Below are positions 38,690 to 47,264 of a stretch of DNA of 48,491 nucleotides, one piece after another. The stretch comes from Glycomyces salinus. GTDB lineage: Bacteria; Actinomycetota; Actinomycetes; Mycobacteriales; Micromonosporaceae. The notes under the pieces are model-generated. The model was not told where the DNA came from, did not search any database, and was given only the letters and a program-made list of their open reading frames with translations. Within the stretch, counting starts at the first letter, position 1; the number at the start of each line of letters is the position of its first letter. A program made the translations under genes and the position numbers. The stretch lies in the NCBI RefSeq assembly GCF_016428645.1, contig NZ_JAELXW010000029.1, positions 1-48,491 on the forward strand, read 5' to 3'.

Positions 38690-40897
38690 ATGAACGGCTC
38701 CCGGCCCGGCGAGGCGAATCTGGAAGCGGTCCTCGAACGCGTCACGTACGCCAACGAGGAGACCGGATACACCGTCGCCCGCGCCTCCAGCGCCAGGTCG
38801 GGAGCCGACCTGATCACGATCGTCGGTCCACTGCTCGGAGCCCAGGTCGGGGAGAGCCTCGACCTGACCGGGCGGTGGACCAGCCACCCCAAGTACGGCC
38901 GCCAGTTCGAGGTCCGGTCCTACCGGACGGTCCTGCCGGCCACCGTCCAGGGCATCGAGCGCTACCTCGGCTCGGGCCTGATCAAGGGGATCGGCCCCAA
39001 GACCGCCGAGAAGATCGTCGCCCACTTCGGCGTCGAGACCCTCGACGTCATCGACGCCGACCCCGCCCGGCTCATCGAGGTCCCCGGCCTGGGGCCCAAG
39101 CGCACCAAGTCCATCGCCGCGGCCTGGGAGGAGCAGCGCGCCATCAAGGAGGTGATGGTGTTCCTCCAGTCGGTTGACGTCTCGACCTCCCTGGCGGTGC
39201 GCGTCTACAAGAAGTACGGCGACGCCTCGATCGGCGTGGTCAAGAACGAGCCCTACCGGCTCGCCAACGAGGTGTGGGGCATCGGGTTCAAGACCGCCGA
39301 CGCCGTCGCCCGCGCCGTCGGCATCCCGCACGACTCGCCCGAGCGCGTCAAGGCCGCCCTCCAGTACACCCTCTCCGAGGCCGGCGACGGCGGGCACTGC
39401 TTCCTGCCCGCCCCGAACCTGATCGCCGACACCGTCGAACTGCTCGGACTCGAGGCCGAACCGGTCGCCAGAGCGCTGGACGAGCTCGCCGAGGCCGCCG
39501 AGCACGTCATCGCCGACCAGGTGCCCGCGGGCGACTCCACCGTGCCGGCCCGGTACCTCGCGCCGTTCTACCACGCCGAACGCGGCCTGGCCGCGGGCCT
39601 GCTGGCGCTGCTGCGAGCCGAGGGCGACCGCCTGGCGGCCTTCGCCGCGGTCGACTGGGACCGGGCCTTCGCCTGGGTCGAGCGGCGCCGCAGCGCCTCC
39701 CTGGCGCCCGAGCAGGCCGAGGCGGTCAGGCTCGCGCTCACCGAACGGGTCGCGGTCCTGACCGGCGGGCCCGGCTGCGGCAAGAGCTTCACCGTCTCCT
39801 CGATCGTCGACCTGGCCCGCGCCAAGGGCGGCAAGGTGATGCTGGCGGCCCCGACCGGTCGCGCGGCCAAGCGCCTGTCCGAGCTCACCGGGCACGAGGC
39901 GACCACCCTGCACCGCCTGCTGGAGCTGCGGCCCGGCGGCGACGCCGCCTACGACCGCGACAACCCCCTGGACGTCGACCTGCTGGTCGTCGACGAGTCA
40001 TCCATGCTGGACACGATCCTGGCGAACAAGCTCGTCAAGGCCGTCCCGCCGGGGGCGCACCTGCTGCTGGTGGGCGACGTCGACCAGCTGCCGAGCGTCG
40101 GCGCCGGGGAGGTCCTGCGCGACGTCCTGGCCGCCGAGGCGATCCCGAGGGTGCGGCTGACCAAGATCTTCCGGCAGGCCGCCGAGTCCGGCGTGGTGGC
40201 CAACGCCCACCGGGTCAACCGCGGCCAGAGCCCGGTCCTGGAGGGCTACAAGGACTTCTTCCACTTCGCCTCCGAGGACAACGAGGCCGTCGCCGACCAG
40301 GTCGTCGACATCGTCGCCAACCGGATCCCGGCCAGGTTCGGGCTCGACCCGGTCCGCGACGTCCAGGTGCTGACGCCGATGCACCGAGGCGGCCCCGGCG
40401 CCGGGAACCTCAACCTCAAGCTCCAGGAGGCGCTCACCCCGGCCCGGGAGGGCCTGCCCGAGCGGCGGTACGGCGGCCGCGTCTACCGTGTCGGCGACAA
40501 GGTCATCCAGATCCGCAACAACTACTCCAAGGGCGCGGCCGGGGTCTTCAACGGCACCGTCGGCACGGTGACGGCACTCGACCCCGAGGCGCAGACGCTG
40601 GCCGTCCGCACCGACGAGGACGAGGACGTCGACTACGAGTTCTCCGAGCTCGACGAGCTCGTGCACGCGTACGCGATCACCGTGCACCGCTCGCAGGGCA
40701 GCGAGTACCCGGCGGTGGTCGTGCCGGTGACCACCAGCGCCTGGACGATGCTGCAGCGGAACCTGCTCTACACCGCGATCACCCGCGCCAAGCGCCTGGT
40801 GGTGCTGGTCGGATCGAAGAAGGCCCTGGCGGTGGCCGTCCGCACGGCGGGCACCGGCAAACGCCACACGGGCCTGGCCCACCGGCTGACCGGCTGA
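38690..40897 (+). CDS. recD2: ATP-dependent DNA helicase RecD2
   Basis: 735-residue SF1B 5'-3' helicase of the RecD2 class, found without RecBC. Residues about 1-90 are the OB-like N-terminus (LEAVLERVTYANEETGYTVARA), then tandem helix-hairpin-helix motifs (GLIKGIGPKTAEKIV, IEVPGLGPKRTKSI, EVWGIGFKTADAVA), Walker A TGGPGCGKSFTVSS, Walker B LLVVDESSMLD, motif III LVGDVDQLPSVGAGEVLRD, and C-terminal VHRSQGSEYPAVVVPV with LYTAITRAKR. Acts in DNA repair or stalled-fork handling. Stop is 5 nt from the convergent yajQ. Confidence 0.95.
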   Translation: MNGSRPGEANLEAVLERVTYANEETGYTVARASSARSGADLITIVGPLLGAQVGESLDLTGRWTSHPKYGRQFEVRSYRTVLPATVQGIERYLGSGLIKGIGPKTAEKIVAHFGVETLDVIDADPARLIEVPGLGPKRTKSIAAAWEEQRAIKEVMVFLQSVDVSTSLAVRVYKKYGDASIGVVKNEPYRLANEVWGIGFKTADAVARAVGIPHDSPERVKAALQYTLSEAGDGGHCFLPAPNLIADTVELLGLEAEPVARALDELAEAAEHVIADQVPAGDSTVPARYLAPFYHAERGLAAGLLALLRAEGDRLAAFAAVDWDRAFAWVERRRSASLAPEQAEAVRLALTERVAVLTGGPGCGKSFTVSSIVDLARAKGGKVMLAAPTGRAAKRLSELTGHEATTLHRLLELRPGGDAAYDRDNPLDVDLLVVDESSMLDTILANKLVKAVPPGAHLLLVGDVDQLPSVGAGEVLRDVLAAEAIPRVRLTKIFRQAAESGVVANAHRVNRGQSPVLEGYKDFFHFASEDNEAVADQVVDIVANRIPARFGLDPVRDVQVLTPMHRGGPGAGNLNLKLQEALTPAREGLPERRYGGRVYRVGDKVIQIRNNYSKGAAGVFNGTVGTVTALDPEAQTLAVRTDEDEDVDYEFSELDELVHAYAITVHRSQGSEYPAVVVPVTTSAWTMLQRNLLYTAITRAKRLVVLVGSKKALAVAVRTAGTGKRHTGLAHRLTG

Positions 40898-40902
40898 GCG
40901 CG

Positions 40903-41394
40903 CTAACGGTAGTTGGTGAACTGGAGGGCCACGTCGAGGTCCTTGCCCTTGAGGAGCTTGATGACCTGCTGGAGGTCGTCGCGCTTCTTGCCGGTGACGC
41001 GCAGTTTGTCGCCCTGGATCTGGGGCTTGACGCCCTTGGGGCCCTCGTCGCGGATGATCTTGCCGATCTTCTTGGCGTTGTCCTGGGAGATCCCCTGCTG
41101 GAACGCGACGTCGATCTTGGACTCCTTGCCGGACTGCCGCGGCTCGGAGGCGTCCATCGCCTTCAGCGAGATGCCGCGCTTGACCAGCTTGTCCTTGAGC
41201 ACGTCCAGGGCGGCGCGCACCCGGTCCTCGGTCTCGGCCGACAGGACCGCCGCCTCGTCGCCGCTGCGCTCGACGCTCGCGCCGGTGCCGCGGAAGTCGA
41301 ACCGGGTCGACAGCTCGCGCTGGGCCTGATTGACGGCGTTGTCGAGCTCGGCCAGATCGATCTCGGAAACGATGTCGAACGAGGCGTCAGCCAT
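40903..41394 (-). CDS. yajQ: YajQ family nucleotide-binding protein
   Basis: 163-residue YajQ/DUF520 protein with two RRM-like ferredoxin folds. Signature segments: [29 protein letters not shown], and [38 protein letters not shown] with the ending FTNYR. Family members bind nucleotides or cyclic di-GMP in some bacteria. ATG 41394 follows GGAAGGA; a TAGGCT hexamer at 41436-41441 on the minus strand is a likely -10. Confidence 0.95.
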   Translation of the reverse strand: MADASFDIVSEIDLAELDNAVNQAQRELSTRFDFRGTGASVERSGDEAAVLSAETEDRVRAALDVLKDKLVKRGISLKAMDASEPRQSGKESKIDVAFQQGISQDNAKKIGKIIRDEGPKGVKPQIQGDKLRVTGKKRDDLQQVIKLLKGKDLDVALQFTNYR

Positions 41395-41537
41395 GTTGAA
41401 CCAGTCCTTCCGCTCGGTAAGGGAGACGGCTGCCCAGCCTAGTCGCCGCCGGCCATGAGACCTGGGTCCCACCCCTCTGGAACCCAGTTGCACCAAGCGG
41501 GGAGGGAGACGCTATTCTTGCTTCCGCTACACAGCAC

Positions 41538-41622
41538 GGCAGGTTGCCCGAGCGGCCAAAGGGAGCTGACTGTAAATCAGCCGGCATTGCCTACGTAGGT
41601 TCGAATCCTACACCTGCCACCA
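41538..41622 (+). tRNA. tRNA-Tyr (GTA)
   Basis: Class II cloverleaf. Acceptor GGCAGGT pairs with ACCTGCC (41612-41618), discriminator A41619, CCA encoded at 41620-41622. Anticodon stem GCTGA/TCAGC holds the loop CTGTAAA (anticodon GTA), there is a long variable arm and T-loop TTCGAAT. Confidence 0.97.
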
Positions 41623-41629
41623 GCGGAAA

Positions 41630-41665
41630 CGCGGCCCGCGACCGGTCCCCCGGTCGCGGGCCGCG
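41630..41665. terminator. Terminator after tRNA-Tyr, bidirectional
   Basis: Perfect 16-bp stem 41630-41645/41650-41665 with a TCCC loop, 7 nt after the tRNA and 7 nt from the stop of the convergent DUF1772 gene. Confidence 0.8.
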
Positions 41666-41672
41666 TCCGTTC

Positions 41673-42155
41673 TCACACGAAGGCGGCCAGCGCCGCCGCC
41701 AGGCAGCCCAGCGAGGCGAGGTTGAGAAAGACCCGCACCGCGTTCCAGCGGCTCCACTCCGCCTCCCCGAAGCGCTCGCGCGCGGCGGCCGTGTCGATCC
41801 GTTCGGGGGCCCCGGCGGCCTTGAGCGCGTTGTTGCGCGGCACGTGGACGCGGCCAGTGATCATCACCACCGCCAGATAGAGCGCGAACGCCGCCAGCGC
41901 CCACCAGAACGCGGGCCCCTGGCCGATCAGCAGCACGGTGGCCGCCGCCGGGAACACCAGCGCGCCGAGGAAGGTCAGCAGGAACACCGGGTTGATGATG
42001 GCCCTGTCGATCGCTTGGAACGCGGCGACGAAGGTGCGGTCGTCGGTGCGGGCGAGGCCGGGCATGACCGACATGGAGTAGGCGAAGAAGACGCCCGCCA
42101 TCAGGCCGACGGCGGCGGTCGCCCCGAACAGGGCGATCCAGCGGATGAGTTCCAT
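41673..42155 (-). CDS. DUF1772 family membrane protein
   Basis: 160 aa with four hydrophobic helices: about 4-26, 50-72, 77-97 and 137-158. The family motif is seen in the first helix and loop (GVFFAYSMSVMPGL) and in the NPVFLLTFLGAL and RVHVPRNNALK segments. It is related to anthrone-oxygenase-like DUF1772 proteins; function here unknown. ATG 42155 is used; GTG 42170 is possible, and neither has a good ribosome binding site. The arginine-rich loop after helix three would face the cytosol. Confidence 0.85.
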   Translation of the reverse strand: MELIRWIALFGATAAVGLMAGVFFAYSMSVMPGLARTDDRTFVAAFQAIDRAIINPVFLLTFLGALVFPAAATVLLIGQGPAFWWALAAFALYLAVVMITGRVHVPRNNALKAAGAPERIDTAAARERFGEAEWSRWNAVRVFLNLASLGCLAAALAAFV

Positions 42156-42209
42156 GCCTACTTCATACACCGGTCGAGCGTTCTAGAGGAACCGGAGATC
42201 ACGCGCCCG

Positions 42210-43385
42210 TCATTCGGGCACGGCCGCCGCCACCGGCAGCCAGGCCGTGACCTCCCAGCCGCCCTCGGGGCGGGGCTCGGCCCGCAGACTGCCGCCGACG
42301 GTCTGGACGCGCTCGTTCAGGCCGACCAGGCCCATGCCGCCGCCGGTGTCGGCGAGCTTCTTGCGGGCGGCGCGGCCGTCGTCGCGGACGGCGACCTCCA
42401 GGCCCTGCGACCCGGCCGGGGCCACCACGACCCGGACCTGCCCCGCGCCCCGGGCGTGCTTGCGGATGTTTGTCAGCGCCTCCCGCACCACCCGGTGGGC
42501 GGTCGCGGCGATCTCGGGGTCGATCCGCCCGACCAGGTCGGGGGAGATGAAGCAGGACGCGTCGGTGCCCTCGCGGCTGAACCGCTCCACCAGGTCGTCG
42601 ATCTGCGACAGGTCGCCCAGCGGGTTGACGCCGGTCCCGGCGTCCTCGGCGCGCAGCATCTTCACCATCCGCCGCATCGAGGCCAGCGCGGCCAGACCGG
42701 CCTCCTCGATGTCGGCGAACCACTTCTGCGGGTTCGAGTCGGTCACCTGGGCGGCCTGGGCGAGCACCACCATCCCGGTCACGTGGTGGGCCACGAAGTC
42801 GTGCATCTCCCGGGCCAGCTCCAGACGCTCGGCGCGCCGCACCTCCTCCTGGGTCTCGCGCCGCAGCTTGTCCAGACCGCGCAGGTAGGCGCCGAAGCCG
42901 ACCACGGAGCCGAGGGCGAAGAGGATCATCATCGTGCCGCCGACCGCCGAATCGGTGTACTTGAACAGCCGGAACCCGATCAGCAGGATCGCCGTGCCCA
43001 GTGCCGGCGCCACCCACCGTCCCGGCGGCGCGTCCCATTGCCGTACCGCATACAGCATCAGGATGCCCATCGCGAACAGTTCCGTGACGCCGATCCCCCG
43101 CTCGTCGCTCGGGATCTCCAGCAGCGACAGCGTGATCGACAGGACGGCCACATAGCCGATCCAGCGCTTGCGGCCCGGCCGGTAGAGCGTGTACGTCAGG
43201 ATCGCGAACACCGCCAGCGCGGCTTGGAACCAGCCCTGCAGGCGGAAGAACGGCGGCGATTCCCCCGGTATGGCGGAGAAGCACTCGGCCGCCAGGATCA
43301 GCGTCAGCGTGGAGACGACGCCGATCTTGAGCAGCCGCATCCCGATCCGGTTCGCGCGTTCGCTCCAGTTCCTGCGGGCAGTCAT
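42210..43385 (-). CDS. NarL-type sensor histidine kinase, orphan
   Basis: 391 aa. Five to six transmembrane helices occupy about 18-165, then a coiled linker, the HisKA_3 dimerisation helix with phosphoacceptor His195 (LAREMHDFVAHHVTGM), and an HATPase domain with the N-box REALTNIRKHA and G-box GGGMGLVGLNERV. It should phosphorylate a LuxR/NarL-type response regulator, but none is adjacent: the next gene downstream is DUF1772, and upstream is the divergent DedA/ABC operon. Those membrane genes are plausible targets. TACCGT lies 7 nt before ATG 43385. Confidence 0.93.
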   Translation of the reverse strand: MTARRNWSERANRIGMRLLKIGVVSTLTLILAAECFSAIPGESPPFFRLQGWFQAALAVFAILTYTLYRPGRKRWIGYVAVLSITLSLLEIPSDERGIGVTELFAMGILMLYAVRQWDAPPGRWVAPALGTAILLIGFRLFKYTDSAVGGTMMILFALGSVVGFGAYLRGLDKLRRETQEEVRRAERLELAREMHDFVAHHVTGMVVLAQAAQVTDSNPQKWFADIEEAGLAALASMRRMVKMLRAEDAGTGVNPLGDLSQIDDLVERFSREGTDASCFISPDLVGRIDPEIAATAHRVVREALTNIRKHARGAGQVRVVVAPAGSQGLEVAVRDDGRAARKKLADTGGGMGLVGLNERVQTVGGSLRAEPRPEGGWEVTAWLPVAAAVPE

Positions 43386-43392
43386 GCCGTCG

Positions 43393-43398
43393 ACGGTA
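43393..43398 (-). promoter_or_regulatory. -10 box of leaderless histidine kinase transcript
   Basis: TACCGT on the minus strand, 7 nt before ATG 43385. Confidence 0.45.
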
Positions 43399-43438
43399 GC
43401 CGCGTATTCGCCGTCCTCCGCCGAACGGCCGAGACGCC

Positions 43439-44170
43439 GTGCCCGAAACCATCCCTCAGGCCGAAGGCGAAGCGCCTTCGCGAGGCGAGTCTGGGAGAGT
43501 GGACGTTCTCAACCTCGAACCGGGTCTCGGACTTCCGGTGATCGCACTGCTCCTGGCCGCCCTCGTGGTGGGCGACTTCTTCGTCCCGATGCTGCCGAGC
43601 GCCACCACGATCGCCACGCTCTCGGGGTTCCTGGTCGACGAGCCGGCGCTGGTCGCCGGGCTGATCGCCTGCGCGGCCGCCGCCTCCTGGCTGGGCGACG
43701 TGCTGGGCCACCGGGCCATGCGCGGCGCGCGGGCCCGCTTCGCGCGGCCGCTGGCCGCCTCGCGGCGGGCCGCCCGGGTCGAAGGGCGCATCCTCGCGAC
43801 CCTGGAGCGGAACCCGGTCCGCACGACCCTGATCGCGAGGTTCCTGCCCGCCGGGAGGACCGCGCTGGCGTGGGCGGCGGTGTCGGCCCCGGCCTACCGG
43901 CACGGGCGCATGGCGGCGTTCGCGGGCGTCCTGTGGGCCTCGTACATGGTCGGGCTGGGCCTGTTCATCGGCTGGCTGCTGGGGCCGGGCCTGTATTCGG
44001 CGGCCACGACGATCACCTCTGTGGCGGCGGCCTCGGCCGTGCTCGGCTGGTGGTTCCAGGGCTCGAGTGGGGGACCGGGGGCTCTCGGCCGAACGGCCGA
44101 GACGCCGGCGGAGAAACCGGCAATCGAACCGAAGTCGCCGCCGCCGCTGGCCGCGAAGCTGGAGTCATGA
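43439..44170 (+). CDS. DedA/VTT-family membrane protein
   Basis: 243 aa. The DedA core spans about 30-200: a re-entrant-loop segment VVGDFFVPMLPSATTIATLSGF, a helix ASWLGDVLGHRAM, the conserved acid/arginine region LIARFLPAGRTALAWAAVSAPAYRHGRMA, and helices FAGVLWASYMVGLGLFIGWLLG. DedA proteins flip or carry lipids and affect envelope integrity and peptide-antibiotic resistance. A Pro/Glu-rich tail (205-243) is cytosolic. GTG 43439 or GTG 43499 may be the start. The TGA stop overlaps the next ATG (ATGA at 44167). Confidence 0.85.
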   Translation: MPETIPQAEGEAPSRGESGRVDVLNLEPGLGLPVIALLLAALVVGDFFVPMLPSATTIATLSGFLVDEPALVAGLIACAAAASWLGDVLGHRAMRGARARFARPLAASRRAARVEGRILATLERNPVRTTLIARFLPAGRTALAWAAVSAPAYRHGRMAAFAGVLWASYMVGLGLFIGWLLGPGLYSAATTITSVAAASAVLGWWFQGSSGGPGALGRTAETPAEKPAIEPKSPPPLAAKLES

Positions 44171-44280
44171 ACGGATTCCTCGATGTCGGCGTGATCGTCA
44201 TTCTCGCCGTCACCATCACCTTCCTCCTGACCGGAGCGGTCCTGCCCCTCATCGACGACCAGCGGAGGGAACGCCGATGA
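44167..44280 (+). CDS. 37-residue single-pass membrane micropeptide
   Basis: Short frame MNGFLDVGVIV...DQRRERR. One helix (about residues 7-29: VGVIVILAVTITFLLTGAVLPLI) and a charged tail DDQRRERR on the cytosolic side. It is not a stray frame: its ATG overlaps the DedA stop and its TGA overlaps the ATG of the ABC ATPase, so all three are coupled by ATGA junctions. It could be an accessory subunit of the transporter, as KdpF or AcrZ are for theirs; that is inference. Not recognised as a known family. Confidence 0.75.
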   Translation: MNGFLDVGVIVILAVTITFLLTGAVLPLIDDQRRERR

Positions 44281-44966
44281 CCCCGCCCATGATCACCGGG
44301 CTCGGACTGCACAAGCGCTTCGGGAGCGCCGTGGCCCTCGGCGGCGTGGACTTCTCGGCCGCGCCGGGCGAGTCGGTGGCCGTCACCGGGCCCAGCGGCT
44401 CGGGCAAGTCGACCCTCCTGCACTGCCTGGCAGGGATCATCAAGCCCGACGCCGGGGAGGTGCGCCTGTTCGACGAGCGCGTCGACTCCCTGTCCGAGCG
44501 CCAACGCAGCCACTTGCGGCGCAGCCGCTTCGCGTTCCTGTTCCAGTTCGGGCAGCTCCTTCCCGAGCTGCCGGCCGACGAGAACGTGGCGCTGCCGCTG
44601 ATGCTCGGCGGCGACAGCCGCCCCAAGGCGCTCGAACCGGCCCGCGAATGGCTCGGCCGGCTCGGCCTGGCCGGCAAGGAGGACCGCCGCCCCGGCGAGC
44701 TCTCCGGCGGCGAGGCCCAGCGCGTGGCCCTGGCCCGCGCGCTCGTGATCCGCCCCGCGGTCGTCTTCGCCGACGAGCCGACCGGCGCGCTCGACCGCGC
44801 CACCGGCGACCAGGTGATGGGCGTCCTGCTCCAGACCGTCGCCGAACTGAACGCGGCGCTCGTGGTCGTCACCCACGACCCGCTGGTCGCCGCGCGCTGC
44901 GACCGCACCGTGGAGATCCGCGACGGCCGGCTGTTCGACCACCCCATGGCGGGAGCGCGTCGATGA
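44277..44966 (+). CDS. ABC transporter ATP-binding protein (MacB/LolD type)
   Basis: 229-residue ATPase pairing with the FtsX-type permease that follows. Walker A TGPSGSGKSTLLH, Q-loop FLFQFGQLLPEL, signature LSGGEAQRVALARAL, Walker B VVFADEPTGALDR and switch VVVTHDPLVAAR are intact. ATG 44277 has GGAGGGA 6 nt upstream. Both ends overlap neighbours through ATGA. Family members of this type serve antimicrobial-peptide or lipid-linked efflux. Confidence 0.95.
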   Translation: MTPPMITGLGLHKRFGSAVALGGVDFSAAPGESVAVTGPSGSGKSTLLHCLAGIIKPDAGEVRLFDERVDSLSERQRSHLRRSRFAFLFQFGQLLPELPADENVALPLMLGGDSRPKALEPAREWLGRLGLAGKEDRRPGELSGGEAQRVALARALVIRPAVVFADEPTGALDRATGDQVMGVLLQTVAELNAALVVVTHDPLVAARCDRTVEIRDGRLFDHPMAGARR

Positions 44967-46927
44967 CCTCACTGGCCTGGAGGCTGACGCGCCTCGGCGG
45001 CCGCGGCGCGCTGCTGAGCACCGGCCTGACCGCCCTGGCCGTGGCCGTGGCGACCCTGCTCCTCCAGTTCGCCGTGGCCGGGAACTTCGCGTTCGCCGAA
45101 CGCGCCGACCGCACCGAGTGGCGGGCCCCCGACGAAGTCGACGACGGCGCGGCGGTCATCGCCACGGCGACCGACTTCTTCGGCGCCGACGCGGTCACCC
45201 GGGTCGACCTGGCCGAACTGGACGGGTCCGCGCCCGCCCCGCCCGGCATGGATTCCTTCCCCGAGCCCGGACAGGTCTGGCTGTCCCCGGCGCTGGCCGA
45301 CCTGCTCGAAGGCGTACCCGAGGAGGACTTCCTGGCCCGCTACGGCGGCGAGGCGGCCGGCGAACTGGGCGAGGAGGCGCTGGCGCACCCGAACGAGCTG
45401 GTCGCCGTCGTCGGGCGCGACGCCGGCAGTCCGGTGATGACCGCCGAGCGGTTCGACCAGGACATGATCTCCCCGCGCGTCGTCGACGGCTTCGACAGCG
45501 GCGACGCGTCGTTCCTGTACGGCTTCTACCGGGTGCTGATGGTCCTGGCGACCGTGCTGATGGTCGTCCCGGTCGCGATCTTCGGGGCCGCCGCCGCGCG
45601 GCTGACCGTGGCCAGGCGCGACGAGCGGCTCGCGGCGCTGCGGCTGGTCGGCGCGACCCCGGGGCAGGTGGTGCGCCTGACGCTCATCGAGACGACCCTG
45701 GCCGCCCTCGCCGGGGCGGTGGCGGGCACTGGCGCTTGGATGGTCCTGACGCCGCTGGTCGCGCGGATCCCGATCGACGGCGGACCGTGGTTCGTGGGCG
45801 ACCTGTGGGCGGGGGCGCCGTGGATGGCGGCGGTCGTGCTCGCGGTGCCGGTGCTGGTGGCCGTCTCGGCGGTGATCGGACTGCGGAGCGTGGTGATCAG
45901 CCCGCTGGGCGTCGCCCGGCGAGTGCGGCCCAAAGGGCTCAGGGCGATCCGCTTGGTGGTCTTCGCGGCGGTCTCGGTCGCGTTCCTGGTCGCCAGCCAG
46001 ATGGTGGGCGGCGGTGACATGGTGGTCGTCGCGGTCCTCATGGGCCTGTTCGCCGGAGTGATCGCGGCGGTGAACCTGGTGGGCCCGTGGGTGGTCCAGA
46101 AGATCGGGAGGATCCTCGCCAGGACCGCCCGGACGCCCGCGAGGATGCTGGCGGCCCGCCGTCTGGTCGACGACCCGAAGGCCGCGTGGCGAACCGTCGC
46201 GGGCGTCGCGTTGGCGGGCTTCGTGGCCGGGTCGGTGGCGCTGATCCCGATGATCGAGACCGACACCGACGCGCGCGAGAGCGAGACCCTGACCGCCACC
46301 GTCGAGGCCGACGAGGCCGAGGCGCTGGCCGCGAACGCCGCCGAGGCCGTCGACGGCCTGGCCGAGATCGAAGTGGCCGAGCCCGACCCGGACTTCGGCG
46401 CCGAGGGGACCGCGGTCGTCTCCGCGGCCACCACCGGCGCCGACCTGGAGCGGGTCAGGTCCCTCCTGACGGTCGCCCTCGACGGCGCCTCGCCCGAACG
46501 GGAGGAGGTCGACGAGGGGATCATGTCCAACGGCATCGTCGCGAGCGTCCGAGTCGGGGTGACGGTGGTCCTCGGCGTGGTCTTCATGACCGCGGCGATG
46601 TCGGCGGCGGTCAACGGACTCGGCTCGGTGCTGGACCGCCGCAAGACCTACCGGCTGCTGCACCTGTCCGGCACGCCGCGGGAGGTGCTCGACCGCGCCC
46701 GCCGCCAGGAGACGATCCTGCCCATGGCGATCCTGGGAGGCGGCTCGGTGCTGACCGGGATGCTGCTTACCGCGCCGCTGATCGGGGTGATGGGACTCGA
46801 CGCGACCGGGGTGGCGATCCTGGCCGCGACCCTGGCGATCGGGACGGCGGCGGTGATCGGAGCGGGGGCGCTGTCCCGCCCGCTGCTCAAGGCCACAATG
46901 GAGGACGTGAGTCCCCGCCCCGACTGA
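44963..46927 (+). CDS. FtsX-like ABC transporter permease
   Basis: 654 aa with two FtsX-type units. TM1 near 18-40 is followed by an extracytoplasmic domain (about 42-185) and a helix set near 188-300 with the coupling motif VARRDERLAALRLVGATPGQV; further helices lie near 320-385, then a second unit starting ARMLAARRLVDDPKAAWRTVAGVALAGF, a smaller outer domain (about 435-525) and the motif DRRKTYRLLHLSGTPREVLDRARRQE. Substrate unknown. ATG 44963 overlaps the ATPase stop. A hairpin follows 34 nt after the stop. Confidence 0.92.
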   Translation: MTSLAWRLTRLGGRGALLSTGLTALAVAVATLLLQFAVAGNFAFAERADRTEWRAPDEVDDGAAVIATATDFFGADAVTRVDLAELDGSAPAPPGMDSFPEPGQVWLSPALADLLEGVPEEDFLARYGGEAAGELGEEALAHPNELVAVVGRDAGSPVMTAERFDQDMISPRVVDGFDSGDASFLYGFYRVLMVLATVLMVVPVAIFGAAAARLTVARRDERLAALRLVGATPGQVVRLTLIETTLAALAGAVAGTGAWMVLTPLVARIPIDGGPWFVGDLWAGAPWMAAVVLAVPVLVAVSAVIGLRSVVISPLGVARRVRPKGLRAIRLVVFAAVSVAFLVASQMVGGGDMVVVAVLMGLFAGVIAAVNLVGPWVVQKIGRILARTARTPARMLAARRLVDDPKAAWRTVAGVALAGFVAGSVALIPMIETDTDARESETLTATVEADEAEALAANAAEAVDGLAEIEVAEPDPDFGAEGTAVVSAATTGADLERVRSLLTVALDGASPEREEVDEGIMSNGIVASVRVGVTVVLGVVFMTAAMSAAVNGLGSVLDRRKTYRLLHLSGTPREVLDRARRQETILPMAILGGGSVLTGMLLTAPLIGVMGLDATGVAILAATLAIGTAAVIGAGALSRPLLKATMEDVSPRPD

Positions 46928-46961
46928 CACCCCCGCTGGGCCCGAAGAGGAACGAGGGATT

Positions 46962-47004
46962 GCCGGTTCGACGATGAGGGAGAGTTCATCATCGCCGAAC
47001 CGGC
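46962..47004 (+). terminator. Hairpin after permease gene
   Basis: Stem of 9 bp, one A/C mismatch, then 6 bp (46962-46977 with 46989-47004), loop of 11 nt, no T run. Probable terminator of the DedA-ABC operon. Confidence 0.55.
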
Positions 47005-47264
47005 CTCCTCCTAGGACCTATTGAGTTGTGGTCGGAATCAAATCGCGTCTGTCGACAGCGTCCCGACGACCCTATGCGGGACGATCATCATCGGTTCATA
47101 ACCGAATCATCACCGCAGCTCGGGCACGCCGGACCGGCCGAGCGGCTCGCCGTGGATCGCTGACCGCCGGCGGCCCGTCCGTGCGGAACCCATGCAACAT
47201 CCGTGCGGCCGTCGTGAACAATCGAGCCCGTCCATTTACGCCCAAAATCGTACGGGAGAATTAT
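47005..47264. other. Gap between ABC operon and secreted protein gene
   Basis: No gene assigned. It holds the palindrome TCGGTT-CAT-AACCGA at 47091-47105, a possible operator for the next gene, and GGGAGAA at 47254-47260, its ribosome binding site. The open frame from 47028 reads in phase with the secreted protein, but its first 79 residues are arginine-rich and unlike a signal peptide, so it is not taken as coding. Confidence 0.4.

Noticed and set aside
37214-39913. Minus-strand open frame of 899 codons
   Set aside because: It lies antisense to the second AGCS gene and recD2, both with clear motifs. Its translation is Gly/Asp/Arg/Val-rich without domains, typical of frames opposite high-GC genes.
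39274-41442. Plus-strand frame of 722 codons over recD2 and yajQ
   Set aside because: It is the +1 shadow of recD2, then antisense to yajQ; Arg/Gly/Pro-rich with no domain.
22340-41622. Integration sites at tRNA-Ser or tRNA-Tyr
   Set aside because: No integrase gene and no direct repeat of either tRNA 3' end was seen in the window.
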